From JAHBTB01 sp964451255 (GTDB lineage Bacteria; Armatimonadota; Fimbriimonadia; Fimbriimonadales; Fimbriimonadaceae): DNA of 64,000 bases. Shown here piece after piece: positions 52,784 through 60,167 of this stretch (its first letter is position 1; each line of letters opens with the position of its first letter). Below the pieces are notes generated by a model. It was not told where the DNA came from, searched no databases, and saw only the letters and a list, made by a program, of their open reading frames with translations. The position numbers were made by a program, and so were the translations under genes. Location: assembly GCA_964451255.1 (NCBI GenBank), contig CAYVHL010000007.1, positions 55,456-119,455 of the forward strand. Reading direction: 5' to 3'.

Positions 52784-53392
52784 ATGCGTCTTTACCTTGT
52801 GCGCCACGGCCAGACGGCGTGGAACGCCGACGGCCGCGCCCAAGGTCACTCTGACGTCGAACTCGATGCTGTCGGTCACCAGCAGGCGCGCGTCCTCAGG
52901 GACGCGCTCGCTAACGTCGGGGCCAAGCGGATCTACTCCAGCGACCTGCGCAGGTGCGTCGAGACTGCCGGGCCGCTCGCGGAGGCGCTAGGCATCGAGA
53001 TCGTCGAACGCCCCGCCCTTCGGGAACGCACTTTCGGCGTGCTCGAAGGCAAGCACTACACAGACCTGCGCTTTTGGTTCCAAGCCGAGTCACGCGCCCA
53101 GGGACTTTCGGAATTTGAACTTAGACCGGACGACGGCGAGTCGGTCAAGGACGTCTGGAAGAGGTTGGCCAGCGTTGACCGCGAGATCAACCGGGGGTCA
53201 GAGCACGCCGTGGTGTTCGCACACGGAGGGACTTGCGCACTGCTCCTCGCCCGCCTTGTGAACGCCACCGTCGAGACATCGCGAAGCTTCCGGTTCGAGA
53301 ACGCTTCGATCACCGAACTCGTGCGTCGGCCCGACGGTTTCTGGCAGCTGCTTCGCTACAACGACACGAGACATCTGGGCGGACTGAAGTGA
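52784..53392 (+). CDS. Histidine phosphatase family protein
   Basis: 202 residues. The phosphoglycerate-mutase-like core is clear: RHG motif in LYLVRHGQTAWN (catalytic His), SDLRRCVETA, a Glu in RERTFGVLEGK, and the second His in VVFAHGGT. It removes phosphate from a sugar phosphate or nucleotide (CobC-, GpmB- or PhoE-like); the substrate is not evident. It overlaps the lnt start by 4 nt (GTGA). Confidence 0.92.
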   Translation: MRLYLVRHGQTAWNADGRAQGHSDVELDAVGHQQARVLRDALANVGAKRIYSSDLRRCVETAGPLAEALGIEIVERPALRERTFGVLEGKHYTDLRFWFQAESRAQGLSEFELRPDDGESVKDVWKRLASVDREINRGSEHAVVFAHGGTCALLLARLVNATVETSRSFRFENASITELVRRPDGFWQLLRYNDTRHLGGLK

Positions 53393-54888
53393 AAGGCTGG
53401 CTGGACCGCCAAGGCCCGGCGGTGCTCAGCGCCTTGTTGGTCGGCGCCGCCTTTCCACCGCTGAACGTCTTCCTTCTCGTCTTCGTCGGACTCGCCCCAT
53501 GGATGTCAAGGCTGAGGGGCATGACCGGCAAAGAATCCCTGAAATCAGGCTTCTTGTTCGGCTTCGTCTACTACTTGGTCCAAATGTTCTGGGTCATGCA
53601 GTTCGTGACGGACTGGATCGGAAAGCCCTGGCTCGCCGCCATCCCCTACCTCATCACCGCCCTCCTGGGCGCGTTGCTGATCGCGCCGGTCGGCTGGCTG
53701 GTCAGCAAGTGTTGGTCGATCGGCCGCCCCTGGCTCATACCGCTAGTCTGGGCGGCGGAGGAGGGGTTCCGGGCCTCCGTGCCGACGCTCGCTTTCCCGT
53801 GGGGGATCTTGGCCACACCCCTGGTACGTGTCCCTTGGCTGATCCAGCACGCCGCCTACGGCGGAGTGTTTCTGGTCTCGGCATGGGTGGTGGTCGTCAA
53901 CCTGTTCGTCGTCCAGGGCCTCTTCACCAAGAAGGAAGGTGAGCGCGCTCTCAGCCTCAGGCAGGCGTCGGCGCTTTCCGTCACCTTCGTCGCCGTCCTC
54001 CTTGCCGGCATGGCGCGGATCATGGACATGCCCAAGACCCACGATCTCAAGGTCACCCTCGGCCAGCCAGGCGTCGACATGGCCTTCACCCGCGGGGTCG
54101 AACGATGGCAGAAGCTCGGTCTCGCCGCTGACGAGACCATGCAGAAGGCGGTCGAAAACGGGAGCCAACTCGTGGTGTTTCCGGAAGGCTTCGGCGAAAT
54201 GACCGACGGCGACGTCCCCGTCAGCGGCGTCGGCGACGCGCCTCCGATCCCGACGATACTGGGCTCGCACCGGCAAGTCGGTGACAAGGTCTACCAGACC
54301 GCTTGGCTCTACGACGGCCGCTGGCAGCACGCCGACAAGACCCGCCTTGTCGTGTTTGGTGAATACGTCCCCTTCCGCGGTCTGCCGATCCTCAAGAATT
54401 TCAACTTGCCCAGCGGCGACATCACGCCAGGAGACAAGGTTGTGACCCCGACCATCGACGGCACCAAGGTCGGCACCATGGTCTGCTTTGAAGGCGTCTT
54501 CCCCGACGTCGCGGACATCCACGCCCGAAACGGGGCGCAGATGCTCGTCCAGATCAGCATCGACGACTGGTACATCCACACGCCCGCTTGGGAACAGCTG
54601 TGGATGTCGTCGGTCTGGCGCTCGGTGGAGACCGGGCTGCCACTCGTCCGTGTCGGCGGCCTTGGAAAGACCCTGGTCACCGACTGTCGGGGCAGGATCC
54701 TCTCCGCCGCCCCGCCCTTCGCCCCGATGGCCCTCAACGTCAAGGTGCCTGTGCCCGACCGCTCGGACGCCTTCCCCTACAAGTCGGCATTCTTGTGGGT
54801 CTGTTACGCAGCGTGCGCTTGGGCCGTGGGGGAGAGCGTCGCACGCCACCTCCGCAAGGGGCAGGCGTCCAAGTCCATCGAGAAGTAG
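53389..54888 (+). CDS. lnt: Apolipoprotein N-acyltransferase
   Basis: 499 residues from GTG 53389. Six to seven N-terminal membrane helices, then a nitrilase-fold periplasmic domain with the catalytic triad E266 (FPEGFGE), K317 (DKTRLVVFGEYVP) and C366 (VCFEG). A final helix ends the protein. It adds the third acyl chain to lipoproteins in the inner membrane, which points to a diderm envelope. Coupled to the phosphatase gene. Confidence 0.93.
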   Translation: MKGWLDRQGPAVLSALLVGAAFPPLNVFLLVFVGLAPWMSRLRGMTGKESLKSGFLFGFVYYLVQMFWVMQFVTDWIGKPWLAAIPYLITALLGALLIAPVGWLVSKCWSIGRPWLIPLVWAAEEGFRASVPTLAFPWGILATPLVRVPWLIQHAAYGGVFLVSAWVVVVNLFVVQGLFTKKEGERALSLRQASALSVTFVAVLLAGMARIMDMPKTHDLKVTLGQPGVDMAFTRGVERWQKLGLAADETMQKAVENGSQLVVFPEGFGEMTDGDVPVSGVGDAPPIPTILGSHRQVGDKVYQTAWLYDGRWQHADKTRLVVFGEYVPFRGLPILKNFNLPSGDITPGDKVVTPTIDGTKVGTMVCFEGVFPDVADIHARNGAQMLVQISIDDWYIHTPAWEQLWMSSVWRSVETGLPLVRVGGLGKTLVTDCRGRILSAAPPFAPMALNVKVPVPDRSDAFPYKSAFLWVCYAACAWAVGESVARHLRKGQASKSIEK

Positions 54889-55047
54889 GTTACTGGCAGG
54901 ATCGGGGACCCGCAAGGCAAAGAAAAGCGTTGCCAAATCGTCTGTTTGACTAGCCTCAGCGTTTCCAACGGAATGTGCAAAACTTAGTCGCTTGCAGATA
55001 GTAGACTCGTGTGCGGCGTCTGGGTCAGGGTCGTTGTCTACTCCGAT

Positions 55048-55998
55048 ATGAATTCAGTCGAAATGTGTGCAGGAGCCGGAGGACAAGCCCTCGGGCTTGA
55101 GCAAGCAGGTTTCAACCACGCTTGCCTCGTCGAAATTGATGCGGAGGCTTGCGTGACCCTCTGTATAAACAGACCACACTGGTGCGTGCGCAAGATGGAC
55201 CTCCGGGACTTCGACGGTCGCCCGTATAGGGGCGTCGATCTCTTGGCTGGCGGTCTTCCGTGCCCACCGTTCTCGAGGGCTGGGAAGCAACTCGGGGCCG
55301 AGGACGACAGGAACCTGTTCCCAACTGGATTGAGGCTCGTCGACGAAATCCGACCTCGAGCCGTGATGATCGAGAACGTCAGGGGCATCCTGGATCCCGT
55401 GTTCGGGGACTATCGGCAGTTCGTATCGAACGAGGTCGCGAAAATGGGCTACACAACCCAGTGGAGGCTCGTCCATACGAGCGATTACGGCGTGTCGCAA
55501 CGGAGGCCTCGTGTATTGTTCCTTGCCCTTCGGCCCGAATTGGACGACAGATTCATTTGGCCGACGCCAAGCGATACAAAGCCTCCAACAGTCGGTCGGT
55601 TACTCCACGACCTCATGTCGTCCAACGGCTGGGAGGGAGCGGACGCCTGGGCCATGAGGGCAAATGACATCGCCCCAACCATCGTAGGCGGTTCGAAGAA
55701 GCACGGTGGCCCAGATCTCGGGCCGACCAGGGCAAAGAGAGCCTGGGACGCTTTAGGCGTGAATGGGCGACTGATCGGTAAGGAAGCGCCCCAAAAGGGA
55801 TTCCAAGGAAACCCGATGCTTACTGTCCGCATGGTGGCTCGTATTCAGGGGTTCCCTGACACATGGAAGTTCGCCGGCGCGAAGACCAGCGCCTATCGAC
55901 AAGTTGGAAATGCGTTCCCCCCACCAGTCGCCTGCGCAGTTGCAAGGCAGATCCAGCACGCCATGGAATCCTCAGCTAGGTCATTGGTCGTGGTATGA
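55048..55998 (+). CDS. C5 cytosine-specific DNA methyltransferase
   Basis: 316 residues from ATG 55048; a GTG at 55009 could add 13. Motif I is CAGAGGQALGLEQAG; the catalytic P71-C72 lies in GGLPCPPFSRAG; E109-N110-V111 (IENVRG) and Q151-R-R (QRRPRVLF) follow. The target-recognition stretch lies between about 190 and 265. It should methylate the site cut by its partner, coded next with a 4-nt ATGA overlap. The cassette is less GC-rich than its surroundings, suggesting transfer. TAGACT lies at 55001-55006. Confidence 0.93.
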   Translation: MNSVEMCAGAGGQALGLEQAGFNHACLVEIDAEACVTLCINRPHWCVRKMDLRDFDGRPYRGVDLLAGGLPCPPFSRAGKQLGAEDDRNLFPTGLRLVDEIRPRAVMIENVRGILDPVFGDYRQFVSNEVAKMGYTTQWRLVHTSDYGVSQRRPRVLFLALRPELDDRFIWPTPSDTKPPTVGRLLHDLMSSNGWEGADAWAMRANDIAPTIVGGSKKHGGPDLGPTRAKRAWDALGVNGRLIGKEAPQKGFQGNPMLTVRMVARIQGFPDTWKFAGAKTSAYRQVGNAFPPPVACAVARQIQHAMESSARSLVVV

Positions 55999-56849
55999 GT
56001 CTGATCTCCAACGCCCGCGAGAAATTTCACGCTGACCTCCTTGGATGCGTTCTTTCCATCGATTCTCACGGTATCCCAACGAACGCTGACAAGGACTCTC
56101 CGCTGTCAAGGAATGTGGCCATCGCCTTAGCCGAGTCGTTGATGGCGGTGAATGGTAGAGACCGGTTGCCGGGCCAGTCTTCGGGGAACCTCTTTGAAGG
56201 CGTGGTCAAGAGATTCGTAGAAGACACCTTTCTAATGTTGGGTGGCCTTCGACCCGGTACCTGGGCGGTAGCAAAGGTTGGGAACCGGTCAAGACTCTCT
56301 ATCGCCGGATATGACCAATATAGCCATCTGGAATCCCTCGCTACGCTTGCGAAGCAGAACGCGGAATTGGCAGTGGCGTTAGGCGCAGATTATGTCATCG
56401 CACCGGACGTGGTCGTGATAAGGCACCCCGAGTCGGACGAATTCATCAACGACCAAATTGAACTTGTTGATATGAATCTTGCAAGACTCACTCCGCTAAG
56501 AAGGACAAACAATCCACTACCAACTCTGCATGCGAGCATCTCTTGCAAGTGGACACTCAGGTCAGACCGGGCTCAGAACGCAAAATCTGAAGCGCTCAAC
56601 CTGGTGCGGAATCGAAAGGGCAAGTTGCCTCACGTCCTGGCGGTCACTGGCGAGCCCCTCCCGGCACGCATAGCTTCGCTAGCCCTGGGCACAGGAGACC
56701 TTGACTGCGTCTACCATGTAGCCCTGCCAGAGCTCCTCAACGTCTTGGAGCACATTGGCGATGCGACAAGCAGAGAACTCATGAACACGATGGTTGAAGG
56801 GAAACGGGTCAGGGATATCGCCGACCTCCCGCTCGACATCAGCATCTGA
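55995..56849 (+). CDS. NgoMIV-family type II restriction endonuclease
   Basis: 284 residues, nearly the length of NgoMIV. From memory of that enzyme, the whole chain aligns at a constant offset of two. The catalytic residues E68, D138, S183-C184-K185 (ISCKW) and E199 are all kept. So are the recognition residues R189-S190-D191-R192 (RSDR). This predicts cutting at GCCGGC, or at least a CCGG core. It is the second gene of the RM operon, translated after the methyltransferase through an ATGA overlap, which should delay cutting until protection. Confidence 0.9.
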   Translation: MSLISNAREKFHADLLGCVLSIDSHGIPTNADKDSPLSRNVAIALAESLMAVNGRDRLPGQSSGNLFEGVVKRFVEDTFLMLGGLRPGTWAVAKVGNRSRLSIAGYDQYSHLESLATLAKQNAELAVALGADYVIAPDVVVIRHPESDEFINDQIELVDMNLARLTPLRRTNNPLPTLHASISCKWTLRSDRAQNAKSEALNLVRNRKGKLPHVLAVTGEPLPARIASLALGTGDLDCVYHVALPELLNVLEHIGDATSRELMNTMVEGKRVRDIADLPLDISI

Positions 56850-56873
56850 GCAGCTATCCGAGCCGTCCCGCGA

Positions 56874-56879
56874 CATAAT
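56874..56879 (+). promoter_or_regulatory. -10-like box of the tandem GNAT gene
   Basis: CATAAT ends 5 nt before GTG 56885. Confidence 0.5.
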
Positions 56880-56884
56880 AATCT

Positions 56885-57841
56885 GTGTCGTCCAGCATAA
56901 GCATCAGCCCATGCTCGTCGCCCGAGGCGGCGGTCGCGGTGCTCGGGGACGCGCTTCCCGCCGAGGGTATCGGCGAAGCCAAGTTCGCCCGCCAAGTGTT
57001 GTTGGACCCAAACTTCGACGAACGGGGTTCGTTGCTCGCGCATGACGATCAGGGCCCGGTCGGCTACGCCCTCGCGATGCACCGGAAGGTGCCCTTAGAG
57101 AACGCGGACCCCGACTTCGACCGGGGCTTCGTCACGCTGCTCGGCGTCCGGCCAGGATCACGGGGCAAGGGAGTCGGAACGGCGTTGCTGACCGCCGCCG
57201 AGGGTTATCTTTCTGCCTGCGGCAGCAAGACGGTTTGGCTCTCGAGCTATGCGCCAGGCTACTTCACCCCGGGCGTGGACGTCGAGCTCTATGCGGACGG
57301 TCTGGGCTTTCTGGCACGCCGTGGCTATCAAGAGGTCTACCGACCGATCGCCATGGAGGCCCCTCTTTGGAACTTGAGGATCCCTGATTGGGTCGCCGGC
57401 CGCGAAGCCGCCCACCGGGCTAAGGGCTTGGAGTACCTCGACTTCAGCCCTCGACTCATCCGCCCACTCCTGGAGTTCGTCCAAAGGGATTTCAAGGGCG
57501 ATTGGGTCCGGGTCTGCCGACAGACCGCCCTACGCGCCCTCGGCGGCGACTCTCCCCGTCGGCTTCAGGTCGCGGTCGATGCCAGCCAGGGGACACCGGT
57601 CGTCGTGGGATTCAGCCACTATGAGGCGGAGCGGTTCGGCCCCATCGGCGTCGACCCCTCCCGGCGAGGACAGGGGATCGGCCAGATACTCATGTACCGG
57701 ACGCTGGCGGCGCAAAGGGAAGCCGGCCTCAGAAGCGCCTGGTTCCTTTGGTCGGACGACTCCACCGCGGAACGGATCTACAACGGCGCCGGTTTTCGCA
57801 TCGTGCGGAGGTTCGCGCTCTTGAAGAAGGAGATTGGATGA
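56885..57841 (+). CDS. Tandem GNAT N-acetyltransferase
   Basis: 318 residues from GTG 56885. Two GNAT domains: the first has the acetyl-CoA loop GVRPGSRGKGVGTALL, the second GVDPSRRGQGIGQILM, followed by SDDSTAERIYNGAGFR. Tandem GNATs include mycothiol synthase (MshD). The gene overlaps a PIG-L deacetylase gene (ATGA), the same pairing of activities as MshD and MshB, but the acceptor here is unknown. Confidence 0.85.
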   Translation: MSSSISISPCSSPEAAVAVLGDALPAEGIGEAKFARQVLLDPNFDERGSLLAHDDQGPVGYALAMHRKVPLENADPDFDRGFVTLLGVRPGSRGKGVGTALLTAAEGYLSACGSKTVWLSSYAPGYFTPGVDVELYADGLGFLARRGYQEVYRPIAMEAPLWNLRIPDWVAGREAAHRAKGLEYLDFSPRLIRPLLEFVQRDFKGDWVRVCRQTALRALGGDSPRRLQVAVDASQGTPVVVGFSHYEAERFGPIGVDPSRRGQGIGQILMYRTLAAQREAGLRSAWFLWSDDSTAERIYNGAGFRIVRRFALLKKEIG

Positions 57842-58545
57842 TGTCAGTCGATATCTTGGCCATAGGAGCCCATATGGGCGACGAGATCGCATGGGGGATC
57901 GCCTTGGCCGCCCATCGCAGGCTCGGTCGCACCATCGGCATGCTCCACCTGACCCCCGGCGAGAAGGGCCACAAATCGCTTTCGCCGGATGACTATGCCG
58001 CCCAGAAGAGGATCGAAGCGGCCGAATGCGCCAAGCGTTTGGGGGCCCAGATGTGGGCGCTGGATTATAAGGACGGTGAACTGCCCGTCAATGACGAGGT
58101 CAAGTTCCAGATCGCCGACGTTATCCGTGAGGCAAAGCCGCGCTTGCTGGTCACGCATTGGCCGGGAAGCATGCACAAGGACCACACCGCCGCCGCCGAG
58201 AATCTGCCGGACGCCATTTTCTACGCGGGTCTGCCCACATTCACACGGAAGCTCCCGCACCACTGGTGCGGCCGTTACTTGCACGGCGAGAACTGGGAGG
58301 ACCAGCGCGGGTACACGCCAGAGCTGTTCCTCGAAGTGGCCCAAGAGGACGTCGACCTTTACGAATCCGCCATGTCCGCCTATGCCCTGTTCCGGGGCGA
58401 GGTCTCGACATTCCCTTACCTCGAGTACTACAAATCCATCGCCCGCACGCGGGGCATGGAGGTCGGCCTTCCGCTCGCCGTGACGTTCGCGGTTCCCGAG
58501 GACCAGCGACGCAAACGGGTCGCCGACCTCTTGGCCGGCCCTTAG
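57838..58545 (+). CDS. PIG-L family deacetylase with altered active site
   Basis: 235 residues. The LmbE/PIG-L fold has zinc ligands H12 and D15 (AHMGDE) and H113/H116 (MHKDH). Most deacetylases read A-H-P-D-D-E, where the first Asp is the general base; here that position is Gly14. It could be a distinct subfamily with another base or a different reaction. An AAGGAG sits 5 nt before ATG 57838. It overlaps the GNAT gene by 4 nt. Confidence 0.85.
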   Translation: MMSVDILAIGAHMGDEIAWGIALAAHRRLGRTIGMLHLTPGEKGHKSLSPDDYAAQKRIEAAECAKRLGAQMWALDYKDGELPVNDEVKFQIADVIREAKPRLLVTHWPGSMHKDHTAAAENLPDAIFYAGLPTFTRKLPHHWCGRYLHGENWEDQRGYTPELFLEVAQEDVDLYESAMSAYALFRGEVSTFPYLEYYKSIARTRGMEVGLPLAVTFAVPEDQRRKRVADLLAGP

Positions 58546-58622
58546 GAGGTGCGGTCCACTAGCGACGCCATCAAAGGGCAGCCAGATCTAAGATCCTGCG
58601 AACAGACCGACGATCCTATGTT

Positions 58623-58692
58623 GTCGCCGCCGAGGCGCAGCCCCGGTGAGCGAAGCAAGCCGGGGAGGGCGTGGCCTCGGGGAGGCGGCGAC
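58623..58692. repeat. Nested palindromic element
   Basis: Three nested stems: GTCGCCGCC (58623-58631) with GGCGGCGAC (58684-58692); GAGGC (58632-58636) with GCCTC (58674-58678); CCCCGG (58641-58646) with CCGGGG (58660-58665). The central loop is TGAGCGAAGCAAG. It looks like a dispersed REP-type palindrome or a structured RNA. Confidence 0.55.
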
Positions 58693-58727
58693 GGTTGACG
58701 GGAGACAGCCTGCCCACCTGATTGCGT

Positions 58728-59228
58728 GTGCAGTCAATCTCTTCAGATGCGGGCCGCTGGGAGTGGCTCCAAATCGAGACGGAAGGTGAGGATCTGGTCG
58801 CCCGTGGCGTGCGGGCCACGAACTTCGGTCACGCGGGCGATGACGCCGACAACGGGGTTGGATCAGGGGGCTGGCGTGTCGCCGCCCATCCGGACGTGCC
58901 TGTCGTCGCCCTGCCCTACCGCGTGCCCGGCCACGCGCAGTTTCACGACAGCCCACTCCCTCCCCTCAAGGTCAAGACCCCGTACTCGACTGGCACCCGC
59001 GTCCGGGTCTACTGCCCCGCCACCGGGCGCACGGCCGAAGCCGAGCTCGCTGACCTTGGCCCAAGCCTGTACATCACCAAGAAGGGCAAGAAGCGGTCCT
59101 TGAGGACAGCGGTCGACCTCAGCGAGGCCACCGTCCGCGCCCTTGGGCTGACCCTTGCCCAAGGCGAGTACACGGTCGACTTCCGCATCCTGGGCGGCGC
59201 CCTCGCCGAGACAACCCGGCGTATCTGA
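58728..59228 (+). CDS. Protein with possible double-psi beta-barrel domain
   Basis: 166 residues from GTG 58728 (TTG 58722 adds two). The block GTRVRVYCPATGRTAEAELADLGP followed by AVDLSEATVRALGL resembles the RlpA/expansin-type barrel end (D-L-S-x-x-x-x-x-x-L). No signal peptide is visible. The assignment is tentative; sequence around the start gives no promoter or ribosome site. Confidence 0.45.
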   Translation: MQSISSDAGRWEWLQIETEGEDLVARGVRATNFGHAGDDADNGVGSGGWRVAAHPDVPVVALPYRVPGHAQFHDSPLPPLKVKTPYSTGTRVRVYCPATGRTAEAELADLGPSLYITKKGKKRSLRTAVDLSEATVRALGLTLAQGEYTVDFRILGGALAETTRRI

Positions 59229-59257
59229 GAACGACTCCGGATCGCGACGGCGAGAAC

Positions 59258-59345
59258 TGGAGGAGAGAGTGGGATTCGAACCCACGGGACGTTGCCGCCC
59301 AACGGTTTTCAAGACCGTCGCAATCGACCACTCTGCCATCTCTCC
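59258..59345 (-). tRNA. tRNA-Ser(TGA)
   Basis: An 88-nt class II tRNA with encoded CCA. Acceptor GGAGAGA/TCTCTCC, long variable arm (GGGCGGCAACGTCC), T-arm GTGGG TTCGAAT CCCAC. Anticodon loop C-T-TGA-A-A reads UCA. The discriminator base is T, whereas bacterial tRNA-Ser usually has G73. Confidence 0.95.
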
Positions 59346-59375
59346 TCGGCCGGCCCACGAGGATACCGCCCGTGT

Positions 59376-59381
59376 CAGAAT
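59376..59381 (+). promoter_or_regulatory. -10-like box of the second SDR gene
   Basis: CAGAAT ends 6 nt before ATG 59388. It sets the start 32 codons inside the longest frame, which runs through the tRNA-Ser region. Confidence 0.5.
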
Positions 59382-59387
59382 CCCACC

Positions 59388-60167
59388 ATGGACTTCGGAT
59401 TACGGGGCAAGGTCGCGATGGTCGCGGCAGGGACGCGCGGCATCGGCCTGGCCTGCGCCAGGGCCCTTTCGGCCGAGGGCTGCAAGGTGAGCGTCTGCGG
59501 GCGGGACGAGGGACGGTTCCTCACCGCGCTGGCCGAGATCGGCGGCGACTGCGAGGCTTTCTCAGCCGACGTGAGCAAGCTCGACGACATCAACCGTTGG
59601 TTTGAGCGGACGGTCGCATCCTACGGGCCCCCTGACATCCTTGTGACCAACACGGGTGGGCCGCCTGCCGGCGCGTGGAAAGAGATGTCGGACGACCAAT
59701 GGGCCGCGGGGTTCGAGAGCACAATGCTGAACGTGGTTCGGATGGTGCGGCTGGCCACCCCGGCGATGGTAGAGCGCAAGTGGGGCCGTATCATCCACAA
59801 CACGAGCTTGGTCGCCAAGCAGCCCAACCCACTCCTCCCGATCTCATCGACGCTGAGGGGCGGGCTCATGAACCTCACCCGGCTGCAGGCGTCCGACCTC
59901 GCGCCACACGGAGTCACCGTCAACAGCGTGTTGCCCGGGCACACCCTCACCGACCGGCAGCGGCACTTGGCATCCGTACGCGCCGAGCGTAGCGGCACGA
60001 CACCGGACGAGGCTCTGCGGATGCAGGCGGACGAAGTACCCGTCAGGAGGCTCGCCGAAGCCGACGAGATCGCCGCCGCTGTGGCCTTCCTCGCGAGCAC
60101 ACAGGCCGCTTACATCACTGGGGTCAACCTTTTGGTTGACGGCGGCCTGACCCTTGGCCCTGGTTAA
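59388..60167 (+). CDS. SDR family protein lacking the usual Tyr-Lys pair
   Basis: 259 residues. Cofactor motif AAGTRGIG and C-terminal LLVDGGL identify an SDR. The usual NNAG is TNTGG, and the catalytic Y-x-x-x-K is replaced by S-S-T-L-R-G-G (PISSTLRGG), as in a known branch of FabG-like proteins. It may still bind NADP and act with another proton donor, or be non-catalytic. Its TAA and the stop of the convergent kinase gene share TTAA. Confidence 0.85.
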   Translation: MDFGLRGKVAMVAAGTRGIGLACARALSAEGCKVSVCGRDEGRFLTALAEIGGDCEAFSADVSKLDDINRWFERTVASYGPPDILVTNTGGPPAGAWKEMSDDQWAAGFESTMLNVVRMVRLATPAMVERKWGRIIHNTSLVAKQPNPLLPISSTLRGGLMNLTRLQASDLAPHGVTVNSVLPGHTLTDRQRHLASVRAERSGTTPDEALRMQADEVPVRRLAEADEIAAAVAFLASTQAAYITGVNLLVDGGLTLGPG

